Source: Pectobacterium fontis (lineage in GTDB: Bacteria > Pseudomonadota > Gammaproteobacteria > Enterobacterales > Enterobacteriaceae). From it: 64,000 nt of DNA. Below, one piece after another: positions 53,209-64,000 of the stretch. The stretch lies in NCBI RefSeq assembly GCF_000803215.1, contig NZ_JSXC01000034.1, positions 1-64,000 on the forward strand, in the 5' to 3' direction. Position numbers and translations under genes: made by a program. The notes below the pieces were generated by a model. The model made no database searches. It was not told the DNA's origin and saw nothing but the letters and a program-made list of their open reading frames with translations. Within the stretch, counting starts at the first letter, position 1. Each line of letters starts with the position of its first letter.

Positions 53209-54021
53209 ATGACCGTATCTTTGATGAACGAATCCTCCGTCGAGCGCCTGCTCGCCATCATGAAAACCCTGCGTGATCCTGAAAATGGCTGCCCGTGGGA
53301 CAAGAAGCAGACCTTTGACACCATCGCGCCCTACACGCTGGAAGAAACGTACGAAGTGCTGGATGCCATCAGTCGTCAGGATTTTGACGATCTGCGCGGT
53401 GAGCTAGGGGATTTGCTGTTTCAGGTGGTGTTTTACGCGCAAATGGCACAGGAAAAAGGCTTATTCGATTTCTCCGATGTATGTAACGCTATCAGCGACA
53501 AGCTGGAGCGCCGTCATCCACATATTTTCGGGGAGATGACACTGACGGACAGCGAGGCCGTGCTGGCAAACTGGGAACAGACCAAAGCGCAGGAGCGGGC
53601 AGAGAAAGAGCGCCACTCGCCGTTGGATGACATTCCTGATGCATTGCCAGCGTTGATGAAAGCACAAAAAATTCAGCAGCGTTGTGCATCTGTTGGCTTC
53701 GATTGGGACAGTCTGGGGCCAGTGCTCGACAAAGTATATGAAGAGATCGATGAAGTTATGCACGAAGCGCGGCAAGCCGTTGTCGATGAAGAAAAATTAG
53801 GAGAAGAGATTGGTGATTTATTGTTCGCCACAGTCAATCTCTCTCGTCATCTGGGGCACAAGGCTGAGAGTGCGTTACAGGCGGCGAATCGTAAGTTCAC
53901 TCGTCGTTTTCGTGAGGTAGAACAAATCGTTACGGCATCGGGGAAAACGTTGGAACAGGCAACGCTGGAGGAAATGGAAGCCGCGTGGCAGCAGGTGAAA
54001 AAACAGGAAATAAGCCATTAA
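53209..54021 (+). CDS. mazG: Nucleoside triphosphate pyrophosphohydrolase MazG
   Basis: A 270-residue NTP pyrophosphohydrolase that hydrolyses NTPs to NMP and PPi and in E. coli moderates (p)ppGpp levels. Two MazG domains are present: LRDPENGCPWDKKQTFDTI and EELGDLLFQVVFYAQM-type ExxE/ExxD motifs in the N-terminal half, and EEIDEVMHEARQAVVDEE with EEIGDLLFATVNLSRHLG in the C-terminal half. The ATG at 53209 has an AGGAATATT ribosome binding region; another ATG lies 5 codons later. It follows relA without mazEF and precedes pyrG. Confidence 0.95.
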   Translation: MTVSLMNESSVERLLAIMKTLRDPENGCPWDKKQTFDTIAPYTLEETYEVLDAISRQDFDDLRGELGDLLFQVVFYAQMAQEKGLFDFSDVCNAISDKLERRHPHIFGEMTLTDSEAVLANWEQTKAQERAEKERHSPLDDIPDALPALMKAQKIQQRCASVGFDWDSLGPVLDKVYEEIDEVMHEARQAVVDEEKLGEEIGDLLFATVNLSRHLGHKAESALQAANRKFTRRFREVEQIVTASGKTLEQATLEEMEAAWQQVKKQEISH

Positions 54022-54232
54022 TCACTTTTTAGTGGTTAACGGTTTTTTTATCCATTTTTATGATTTTACTTTGTTGTTTTTTCAGGTTTTTAATGGCGTT
54101 ATCTGTTGGGCTTTTGTCTCATCTTCGCGTGCGTTGGGATCGCCACATGGTGTAAAACGAACATTTGTGGCGTTCATCAGGTTCAGGTATACTACTTTCC
54201 CGTCTTGGTACTTCCATCGTCTTTAAACCTAA

Positions 54233-55885
<1,653 letters not shown>

Positions 55886-55895
55886 GAGTTATACA

Positions 55896-55923
55896 GCAAC
55901 GCGCGATCGCTATCGCGCGTTGC
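55896..55923. terminator. Hairpin between pyrG and eno
   Basis: GCAACGCGCGAT and ATCGCGCGTTGC form a perfect 12-bp stem around CGCT. There is only a weak downstream T-run (GGTTTTAG), so it may be an attenuating or processing structure rather than a full stop. Confidence 0.6.
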
Positions 55924-55949
55924 TCGTCTAGGGTTTTAGTTCTATCTAA

Positions 55950-57278
<1,329 letters not shown>

Positions 57279-57343
57279 TTGCGTTTCTGGTGTCATCAGG
57301 CTGCTGAGAAAACGGTCTGATATACCCCAACGCGATTAACCAT

Positions 57344-57381
57344 AAAAATCCAGAAGCGTGAAAACGTTTCTGGATTTTTTT
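57344..57381 (+). terminator. Terminator of eno
   Basis: AAATCCAGAA pairs with TTCTGGATTT around a GCGTGAAAACG core, followed by a run of T residues. Confidence 0.85.
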
Positions 57382-57618
57382 ATGCCGGAGATTCTTGTTT
57401 GTCATACTCCGGGCTGTTGCTGTACAACGCTCTTATCGCTCATCTTTTCCTTTCGTTGAATAGCGGATGCCCACTTTTAGGTATCAGTTATACACCTCGC
57501 TTTTATATTTTAATTTTTAAAATTCAACATCTTATAAAATAAATCCCTCTATCGATTTCCTTATTTTCTTCCTGTCGTGTCTGTATAGTACGCAGCGATA
57601 TATAAAAAATTACATATC

Positions 57619-57637
57619 GATAATTGACATGATATTG
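57619..57637. promoter_or_regulatory. Possible weak Fur box
   Basis: The left half GATAAT matches the Fur consensus, while the right half is poor (11 of 19 overall). The position 20-38 bases upstream of a TonB-dependent receptor start fits iron control, but the sequence alone is weak evidence. Confidence 0.3.
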
Positions 57638-57656
57638 ACCAACAGGGACATAGCAG

Positions 57657-59852
57657 ATGAAAGCCCCAATAAAAAATAATAGAAAAAAAGTACAGTGGTT
57701 ATTACCCGTATTAATGGTGGTTGTTCCACCGGTATTGAGCGCAGAACCCGCAACGAGCAGCGTCAATGAGAAGGCAAAAGTGGCTGACGTGATGGTCGTT
57801 AGGGCTGAGCATCGTGAGGCGAATGCGAATCTGGCTGGCGCAGGTATGACGACCGATGATGTGGAGATCGGGCCGTTGGGTAAACGCTCAAGACTGGACA
57901 CGCCGTATTCGACCACGACCGTGACGGAATCGATGATTACCAATCAGCAGGCGAAGAACGTTAACGATCTCCTGAAATACAGTGCATCCAGCCAGATGCA
58001 GGCGCGGGGCGGTATTGACGTTGGTCGCCCACAGAGCCGAGGTATGCAAGGTGACGTGCTGGCGAACAGTCGATTGGATGGATTAAACATTATTTCCACC
58101 ACCGCGTTCCCGGTGGAAATGCTGGAGCGACTGGATGTGATTAACAGCCTGACGGGCGCACTGTACGGACCCGCCAGCCCGTCCGGCCAATTTAACTTCA
58201 CACAAAAAAGACCCACCGTGCAGACGTTGAACCGCTTTACCGTGGGCTATTCCGGTAAAGGTGCCGCGATGGGGCATGCCGATCTCGGTGGACATGTGGG
58301 TGACGAAAACCAGTTCGGTTACCGCATCAACCTGCTGCACGATGAAGGCGAAGGGAGTATCAGCAACAGCACGCTGAGACGGCAGTTAGCCAGTGTTGCC
58401 TTTGACTGGAATCTCTCGCCTGATACGGTATTAGAGATGAACGCCAGCGAGTATCGCTTCAGGAAAATGGGCTATGCCGGAGGGTTTTCTTATGGGCCGA
58501 CGATTCAGTTACCCAGCGCACCGGATGTAACGAAGCAGGGATACGGGCAAAGCTTTGCGGGGCTCGATCTCATCACTAAAACAGCCAGTACGCGCCTGAA
58601 ACACTACTTTAACAATAACTGGTATGCCTCGGGCGGCGTAGGTTATCAAACTGCCGATCGTGGTATGCGTTCGCTGTCGAATACTATTACTAACAATCAG
58701 GGGACGGTGAGTTCTTCTCTGACGCAGCCTTATACTGCTGGGCGTTTTAAAGTATTGAGCAATACGCTACAACTGAATGGTCATATTGATACGAATGGAC
58801 CTTCTCATGATGTGGTTTTCAGCACTACCGGATATCAGTGGACAATCTATAACGGCCTGGGGAATAGCAAGCGCTTTCCGTTGGGAAGTAGCACCATTGA
58901 TTCTCCGCGTAATTATTCCGATCCTAGCGATGGGCGTTTCTATCTGGGATCGGGTCGTTATAAATCCAGCCGTACTAGTCAGCAGGCTATCACGGCTGGC
59001 GATACCATCACGTTCAACGATCGCTGGTCGGCAATGGGCGTCGTGAGCCAAAGTTGGATTACCTCACGCAGTTTTGACTCTGATGGTGAAGTGACTCGCG
59101 ATACCGGCACTAGCCCGACGGTGTCACTGATGTACAAACCCTTGCCTAACGTGATGACCTATGTCGCCTATGCCGATTCGCTGGAGCAGGGCGGCACCGC
59201 GCCAACGGATGACGATGTGGTGAATAAAGGGCAGACGCTGAAGCCTTACCGTAGTACTCAATATGAGGCTGGGGTGAAATCACAGTGGGATGGGCTGAAT
59301 CTGAACGCGGCCGTTTTCCGTCTGGAGCGCCCCTTCGCGTATGTCGCATCGGATAACGTATTCAAAGAGCAGGGTAATCAGGTCAACACCGGTCTGGAGT
59401 TGATGGCGGATGGTGAAGTGCTTTCTGGCTTGCACCTTTACGGCAGCATGACGTTGTTGGATCCGAAGCTGAAAGACACCGCAATAGCTGCGACGCGTGA
59501 TAAGCGGGTGGTTGGAGTACCGAAGTTTCAGGCCAATCTGCTGACGGAATATAGCCATCCGTCTGCACCTAATCTGGTCTATATCGCGAATCTCCATTAC
59601 ACCGGTAAGCGCGCGGCTAATGATACCAATACGGCCTGGGCAGGTAGCTATGTGACGCTGGATCTGGGTACGCGATATGGCTTCAAACTGTACGATAAGC
59701 CTGCGGCGTTTCGCGTTGCACTCAATAACGTCACCAATGAGCATTACTGGGCTTCTATTTTCCCCGGCAGCACGGATGGCATTAACGGCGGTGCCAACGC
59801 TTTCGTTGGCGACCCGCGTGAAATCCGCGCTTCTCTGACTGTTGACTGGTGA
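57657..59852 (+). CDS. TonB-dependent siderophore-type receptor
   Basis: A 731-residue outer-membrane receptor. Residues 1-29 form a signal peptide ending LSA. A TonB-box-like stretch, ADVMVVRA, follows near residue 42. The plug domain (about 75-190) contains LLKYSASSQM, RLDGLNIISTTAFPVEMLERLDVI and a GALYGPASPSGQFNFTQKRP motif typical of siderophore receptors. A 22-strand type barrel occupies the rest and ends in RASLTVDW, with a terminal aromatic Trp. The ligand is not identifiable. The downstream binding-protein gene overlaps it by 4 bases, so the two act in one uptake route. Confidence 0.92.
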   Translation: MKAPIKNNRKKVQWLLPVLMVVVPPVLSAEPATSSVNEKAKVADVMVVRAEHREANANLAGAGMTTDDVEIGPLGKRSRLDTPYSTTTVTESMITNQQAKNVNDLLKYSASSQMQARGGIDVGRPQSRGMQGDVLANSRLDGLNIISTTAFPVEMLERLDVINSLTGALYGPASPSGQFNFTQKRPTVQTLNRFTVGYSGKGAAMGHADLGGHVGDENQFGYRINLLHDEGEGSISNSTLRRQLASVAFDWNLSPDTVLEMNASEYRFRKMGYAGGFSYGPTIQLPSAPDVTKQGYGQSFAGLDLITKTASTRLKHYFNNNWYASGGVGYQTADRGMRSLSNTITNNQGTVSSSLTQPYTAGRFKVLSNTLQLNGHIDTNGPSHDVVFSTTGYQWTIYNGLGNSKRFPLGSSTIDSPRNYSDPSDGRFYLGSGRYKSSRTSQQAITAGDTITFNDRWSAMGVVSQSWITSRSFDSDGEVTRDTGTSPTVSLMYKPLPNVMTYVAYADSLEQGGTAPTDDDVVNKGQTLKPYRSTQYEAGVKSQWDGLNLNAAVFRLERPFAYVASDNVFKEQGNQVNTGLELMADGEVLSGLHLYGSMTLLDPKLKDTAIAATRDKRVVGVPKFQANLLTEYSHPSAPNLVYIANLHYTGKRAANDTNTAWAGSYVTLDLGTRYGFKLYDKPAAFRVALNNVTNEHYWASIFPGSTDGINGGANAFVGDPREIRASLTVDW

Positions 59853-60934
59853 GCGTGATGCAGAAACGTCCCCTTACCACGCGCTATTGCGAGTATCTGC
59901 TCAATATACTAATGCTGCTGGCGGTGAGCTTCTCTGGTGTCTATCAGGTTCAGGCGGAAACGTCCGAAACCGCGCAGCGAACGATCCACTATTATGGCGA
60001 TCGGACTGTGACCGTGCCTGCGACGGTTGAACGGGTGGCCACCTCGTGGAATGCGCAAAACTCGATACTGGCAATGCTCGGCTATGGCGATCGGATTGTC
60101 GGGACGACCAGGCTCGTACGCGATATGCCGCTGTTCCGCCAGTTTGTGCCATCCATTACGCAGGCTTCGCTGGTTTCCCAAAGCGGAAGCATGGGAATTA
60201 ACACGGAAGCATTGATTTCTCGCCGTGCTCAGGTGTTTTTCGTGTCGGAAAATGTGCCCGTTGCTGAGGCCGAAACGCTGAATAAGGCGGGGATCGCCAT
60301 TGTGCCGCTCCGCTATAACTCACTGGCGGCGATGGTGGAACGTACGCTGATTACCGGTGAGATTCTGGGGCCGGAAGCCTCGCATCGGGCGCAGGATTTT
60401 GCTGCCTATTATCAGGATAATGTCAGACGAGTCACGGAGGTGATTCAACGTATTCCATCACAGCAGCGTGTGAAGGTTTACCATGCGGTTGGCGATCCGC
60501 TAACGACATCAGGGCGTCCTTCGTTGAATCAGGACTGGATGGATCTGGGCGGCGCGATCAACGTGGCAGAGCCGTGGTTTAGCCCATCGGGTGTCACTAC
60601 GGCCCCCGTTTCACTTGAGCAGATTTATCAGGCTGACCCTGATGTGATTATTACGATGCGGGCTGAGGATGCGAAGGCGATTCGTCAGGATGCGCAATGG
60701 CAGCAACTGCGTGCGGTGAAACAAGGGCGCGTCTACGCGAATCCGCTGGGCATGTTCTGGTGGTGTCGGGAAACCTCGGAGCAGGCGCTGCAATTCCTTT
60801 GGTTGGCAAAAACGCTGTATCCACAGCAGATGCAACACATTGATATGGCAAAAGAGACGCATGATTTTTATCTGCGTTTTTACGGCTTTGATTTAACCGC
60901 GCAGCAGGTCGATTCTATTTTATCTCCCCGCTGA
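59849..60934 (+). CDS. Periplasmic iron/metallophore-type ABC substrate-binding protein
   Basis: A 361-residue protein of the Fe3+-siderophore/B12 periplasmic binding family (PF01497). A leader with a hydrophobic core at about 16-33 ends near VQAE. Typical features are RTVTVPATVERVATSWNAQNSILAMLGYGDRIVGT, INTEALISRRAQVFFV and the C-terminal LGMFWWCRETSEQALQFLWLAKTLYP. Translation starts at GTG overlapping the receptor stop (GTGA), implying coupling. No permease or ATPase gene follows, as the next genes are rhiT-rhiN, so it must use a transporter encoded elsewhere. The ligand, whether siderophore, other metallophore or metal, is unknown. Confidence 0.88.
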   Translation: MSVMQKRPLTTRYCEYLLNILMLLAVSFSGVYQVQAETSETAQRTIHYYGDRTVTVPATVERVATSWNAQNSILAMLGYGDRIVGTTRLVRDMPLFRQFVPSITQASLVSQSGSMGINTEALISRRAQVFFVSENVPVAEAETLNKAGIAIVPLRYNSLAAMVERTLITGEILGPEASHRAQDFAAYYQDNVRRVTEVIQRIPSQQRVKVYHAVGDPLTTSGRPSLNQDWMDLGGAINVAEPWFSPSGVTTAPVSLEQIYQADPDVIITMRAEDAKAIRQDAQWQQLRAVKQGRVYANPLGMFWWCRETSEQALQFLWLAKTLYPQQMQHIDMAKETHDFYLRFYGFDLTAQQVDSILSPR

Positions 60935-61010
60935 TATATTGAGGCAGCGTCCGTTGCGACGCTGCTTTGCTTCCCGCTGACTTCCCTTCTTCTATCCTGT
61001 GATCGCTATA

Positions 61011-61030
61011 AACGAACGTCTGGTTTCGTT
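61011..61030. promoter_or_regulatory. Candidate operator upstream of rhiT
   Basis: AACGAA-N8-TTCGTT, an inverted repeat 169-188 bases upstream of rhiT. It faintly resembles the AT-rich palindromes bound by KdgR in pectinolytic bacteria. RhaS and CRP are known regulators of rhiTN in Dickeya, so the bound factor is uncertain. Confidence 0.3.
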
Positions 61031-61198
61031 CAGTTAAAATCGCTTTTTATAAAATCTTTGAAGCAGATCGCACAAATCTTCCTAGTGCTGCCAGCGTGGC
61101 ACGCGTGGTGGCAAACTCGCAAAGGTTTTCACGATCGCCGGGCGCTAACGTAACAGCGTGACACCTTCATAACTAAAAATGTTCGGGGAAGGATGGCG

Positions 61199-62758
61199 AT
61201 GAAAACGCGTAAGATCGGTTTGGCTAACTATCTAGCCTATGGTTCAGGGGACTTTCTTGGGGCGGGTACAACGGCGCTGACGGCTGCCTGGTTACTCTAT
61301 TTTTACACCACATTTTGTGGCCTGACGCCGATTGAGGCGACGTTTATCTTTGCGATGGCGCGCGTACTCGATGCCGTCGTCAGCCCGCTGATGGGCTTCC
61401 TGACCGATAACTTCGGTTCAACCTGGCTGGGCAAACGTTTTGGCCGCCGTAAATTCTTTATTTTGCTCGGTATTCCCTGTGTGTTCAGCTACAGCTTCAT
61501 GTGGGTGGGGGAGATGGGCTATTGGTACTACCTGCTGACGTACCTGTTGTTCGATATCGTCTATACGATGGTGCTGGTGCCGTATGAAACGCTGGTGCCG
61601 GAAATGACCGACGATTTCAAACAGAAAACCAAGTTCTCCGGCGCACGTATCGCGCTGGCGCAGCTTTCTGCCATTTTGGCCGCGTTCCTGCCGGGCATTC
61701 TGCTGGGCTACTTTGGCAAAGACAATGCGGTGTCCTTCTTCTATTCGAGTCTGGTGTTCTCCATTATCTGTGCGCTGGTTCTGACGCTGGTCTATTGCTT
61801 TACCTGGGAGCGGCCACGCGATCAGATGTCGGAAGCCTCGCGACGAGCGGAGAAAGAGCGCCAGTCTCTGACGTTAGGGCAAAGCCTGAAACGTCTTAAC
61901 GTCGAACTGACCTCAACGCTGCGTATTCGCATTTTCCGCCAACATCTCGGTATGTATCTGGGGGGATATATTGCGCAGGATGTGTTTAACGCCGTGTTTA
62001 CCTACTACGTGGTCTTTGTGCTGATGCAAAGCCCGACGATGGCCTCTAATCTGATGGGAACGATGGCGATCCTGCAATTCATTGCGGTGATCGGCATGAT
62101 CCCGCTATGTATTCGCTTTGGGCCGGCACCGTCTTACCGTTTGGTGGTGTGCCTGTTTGGCGTGAGTGCGCTCTCCTATGCCGTTCTGTGGTACAGCGGC
62201 CTGCATGATACGTTCTCTCTGCTGCTGTTGATCTCCGCGCTGGCGGGAATTGGGCGCGGTGGGATCAACTACGTGCCGTGGAATACCTACACCTACATCG
62301 CTGATGTGGATGAGGTGATCACCGCCCAGCGTCGCGAAGGGATCTTTGCCGGGATTATGACGCTGACCCGTAAAGCCTCTCAGGCCGGTGCCGTGATGCT
62401 GGTGGGCGTGGTGTTGCAGCTATCCGGCTTTGTGTCCGGGCAAAGCGTACAGGCACCGGGCGTCAGCCACACGATTTTGATGATTTTGAGCGTGGGTACG
62501 GTGGGCGTGTTGGCGCTGGGCTTCCTGGTGTCCCTGCGCTTTAAACTCAATCTGCAAACGCACAGCGTACTGCGGGAGGAGACGCTGAAAATGCGTGAAG
62601 CCGGGCGGCCTGTGCCGGAGAAAATTACGCCACAGGCGCGGGCCACAGTCGAAATGCTGGCGGGTATGCCGTATGAATCGCTATGGGGCAACAACAATAT
62701 CGGCTACCTGAACCGCCATAAAGGCGGTAAACCGGTCGCGCACGCCACGCAGCCGTAA
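61199..62758 (+). CDS. rhiT: GPH-family rhamnogalacturonide transporter RhiT
   Basis: A 519-residue symporter of the glycoside-pentoside-hexuronide family with about 12 membrane segments. Early motifs are LANYLAYGSGDFLGAGTTALTAAWLLYF and MARVLDAVVSPLMGFLTDNF. In Dickeya the closest relatives are RhiT (rhamnogalacturonides) and TogT (oligogalacturonides). The adjacent GH105 hydrolase gene makes RhiT the better call. Two ATGs lie close together; 61199 (MKTRKIGL) is preferred because GGAAGG then sits 6 bases upstream. rhiN follows after 37 bases. Confidence 0.85.
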   Translation: MKTRKIGLANYLAYGSGDFLGAGTTALTAAWLLYFYTTFCGLTPIEATFIFAMARVLDAVVSPLMGFLTDNFGSTWLGKRFGRRKFFILLGIPCVFSYSFMWVGEMGYWYYLLTYLLFDIVYTMVLVPYETLVPEMTDDFKQKTKFSGARIALAQLSAILAAFLPGILLGYFGKDNAVSFFYSSLVFSIICALVLTLVYCFTWERPRDQMSEASRRAEKERQSLTLGQSLKRLNVELTSTLRIRIFRQHLGMYLGGYIAQDVFNAVFTYYVVFVLMQSPTMASNLMGTMAILQFIAVIGMIPLCIRFGPAPSYRLVVCLFGVSALSYAVLWYSGLHDTFSLLLLISALAGIGRGGINYVPWNTYTYIADVDEVITAQRREGIFAGIMTLTRKASQAGAVMLVGVVLQLSGFVSGQSVQAPGVSHTILMILSVGTVGVLALGFLVSLRFKLNLQTHSVLREETLKMREAGRPVPEKITPQARATVEMLAGMPYESLWGNNNIGYLNRHKGGKPVAHATQP

Positions 62759-62795
62759 CTGTATTGAACTGTTAACTGATAACTCAATTGGATGA

Positions 62796-63941
62796 ATGAC
62801 TATGACCGTATTCAGTGTAAAACATAGCCCACTTTTACGTCAGCCGGAACGTTTCATTTCCCGTGAGGATCTGAAGTCGCTGATTTGCCGTATCACCGAC
62901 AATCTGGTGAATATCGAGGATAAAACCGGTGAATTCTTGTTACGGCTGGATGATGGTCGGGTGATTGATACCAAAGGCTGGGCGGGATGGGAATGGACGC
63001 ACGGCATTGGGCTGTACGGCATTTATCAGTATTACCAGCAAACGGGCGACGAGCAGATGCGCGCTATCATTGACGACTGGTTTACTGAACGCCTGGCTGA
63101 AGGCACGCCGACGAAAAATGTCAACACGGTATGCCCGTTCCTGACGCTGGCGTATCGCTATGAAGAAACGGGCGACGCCCGTTGGCTGCCGTATCTGGAG
63201 CGCTGGGCGGAGTGGGTGATGTATGAAATGCCGCGCACGAACAAGCACGGCTTGCAGCACATTGTTTATAACAACGAAAACCACCAGCAGTTGTGGGACG
63301 ACACGCTGATGATGAGCGTGCTGCCGCTGGCGAAAATCGGCAAGTTGTTAAACCGGCCAGAATTTGTGGAAGAAGCGACATATCAGTTCCTGCTGCATGT
63401 GCAATATCTGATGGATCGTGAAAGCGGCCTGTGGTTCCACGGTTGGACGTTTGAAGGGCAGCACAACTATGCCAAAGCACGCTGGGCGCGTGGCAATAGC
63501 TGGCTGACGATTGTGATTCCTGAATTTATCGAGCTGCTGGATCTGCCGGAACACAACGCGACACGGCGCTTCCTCTTGCAGGTGCTGGAAAGCCAGATTG
63601 AGGCACTGGCGAAATATCAGGATGACAGTGGCCTGTGGCATACGCTGATCGATGATCCCAATTCGTACCTTGAAAGCTCGGCAACCGCTGGTTTTGCCTA
63701 CGGGATTTTGAAAGCGGTACGCAAGCGCTATGTTGATCCAAGCTACGCGGAAGTCGCGGAGAAAGCGATTCGCGGCGTGATTAATCACGTCAATCAGAAC
63801 GGTGAACTGACGCAGGTATCATTCGGCACCGCGATGGGCAACGATCTGGATTTCTACCGCAATATCGCGCTGACCTCTATGCCGTACGGTCAGGCGATGG
63901 CGATTCTGTGTCTGGCGGAATACCTGCGGGTTTATCTGTAA
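62796..63941 (+). CDS. rhiN: Unsaturated rhamnogalacturonyl hydrolase RhiN (GH105)
   Basis: A 381-residue cytoplasmic glycoside hydrolase of family GH105. It removes the unsaturated galacturonyl residue from disaccharides released by rhamnogalacturonan lyase. GWEWTHGIGLYGIYQYY (about 65-81) and VYNNENHQQLWDDTLMM (157-173) are present, and D169 in the DDTL motif corresponds to the catalytic acid. The helical-barrel helices EFVEEATYQFLLHVQYL and ARWARGNSWLTI follow. No signal peptide is present, so substrate must be imported, which fits the partner rhiT. A second in-frame ATG lies two codons on. Confidence 0.9.
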   Translation: MTMTVFSVKHSPLLRQPERFISREDLKSLICRITDNLVNIEDKTGEFLLRLDDGRVIDTKGWAGWEWTHGIGLYGIYQYYQQTGDEQMRAIIDDWFTERLAEGTPTKNVNTVCPFLTLAYRYEETGDARWLPYLERWAEWVMYEMPRTNKHGLQHIVYNNENHQQLWDDTLMMSVLPLAKIGKLLNRPEFVEEATYQFLLHVQYLMDRESGLWFHGWTFEGQHNYAKARWARGNSWLTIVIPEFIELLDLPEHNATRRFLLQVLESQIEALAKYQDDSGLWHTLIDDPNSYLESSATAGFAYGILKAVRKRYVDPSYAEVAEKAIRGVINHVNQNGELTQVSFGTAMGNDLDFYRNIALTSMPYGQAMAILCLAEYLRVYL

Positions 63942-63950
63942 CCGGTTAAT

Positions 63951-63984
63951 GCCCCTGTCATTTCTCTTTCAGGGGCCATTTTTT
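63951..63984 (+). terminator. Terminator of rhiTN
   Basis: GCCCCTG (63951-63957) pairs with CAGGGGC (63970-63976), followed by CATTTTTT, just after the rhiN stop. Confidence 0.85.
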
Positions 63985-64000
63985 CGGACAAATCGATGGC

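Larger units (their letters stand above)
57279..57656. other. Intergenic region eno / TonB-dependent receptor
   Basis: 378 bases. It contains the eno terminator (57344-57381) and a very AT-rich stretch just upstream of the receptor gene. GATAATTGACATGATATTG at 57619-57637 resembles the Fur box at 11 of 19 positions, a weak match. No gene was supported. Confidence 0.5.

Overview
The window is a gene-dense chromosomal segment of a Gram-negative enterobacterium. The best guess is a soft-rot member of the Pectobacteriaceae, most likely Pectobacterium. The housekeeping proteins (FklB, CpdB, TamA/TamB, Ppa, Cca, GlnE, HldE, LigA, BarA, RelA, PyrG, Eno) are close to their Escherichia coli counterparts and mostly in the same local order. 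An RhiT-type transporter next to a GH105 unsaturated rhamnogalacturonyl hydrolase, and a combined glucarate/galactarate locus, fit a pectin-degrading plant pathogen. I see no rRNA, tRNA, prophage, insertion sequence or CRISPR array.

Layout. (1) 1-18.4 kb corresponds to the E. coli fklB-ytf-cpdB-cysQ-msrA-tamAB-ytfP-ppa neighbourhood. It has local replacements: a DUF2502 secreted protein, and a WrbA/flavodoxin-like protein divergent from an HxlR regulator where E. coli has qorB/qorR. (2) 18.6-20.3 kb holds a chemoreceptor behind a sigma-28-type promoter. (3) 20.3-30.5 kb corresponds to E. coli plsY-folB-uppP-cca-ygiM-ygiF-glnE-hldE. (4) 30.6-32.9 kb is ligA-ypeB, here without zipA. (5) 33.1-35.3 kb is a FlxA-like coiled-coil protein and an Aer-type PAS chemoreceptor, followed by an AT-rich 0.87-kb gap with no gene. 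(6) 36.1-46.1 kb is the hexarate locus: garD divergent from gudP, gudX, gudD, garL, garR and garK. Together these encode uptake, dehydration, aldol cleavage, tartronate semialdehyde reduction and glycerate phosphorylation. (7) 46.2-57.3 kb is barA, rlmD, relA, mazG, pyrG and eno, in E. coli order but without mazEF. (8) 57.7-60.9 kb is a TonB-dependent receptor overlapping a periplasmic binding protein gene. (9) 61.2-63.9 kb is rhiT-rhiN for rhamnogalacturonan fragments.

Most of the window is ordinary. The least explained signals lie between genes. They include a 48-codon ORF with a good ribosome binding site whose stop overlaps the start of gudX, and two sequence blocks repeated in the same order upstream of both gudP and gudX. 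There are also three families of short intergenic repeats (about 87 bp with hairpin; about 127 bp plus two internally deleted 52-bp forms; and an AGAACCT element) and a perfect 16-bp palindrome upstream of mazG. I found no convincing new defence or biosynthetic system. The gudP-gudX leader region and the orphan receptor/binding-protein pair are the best candidates for follow-up.

Start sites were adjusted where an internal start matches the family and has a better ribosome binding site. All family assignments come from recognising the protein sequences, not from a database search.
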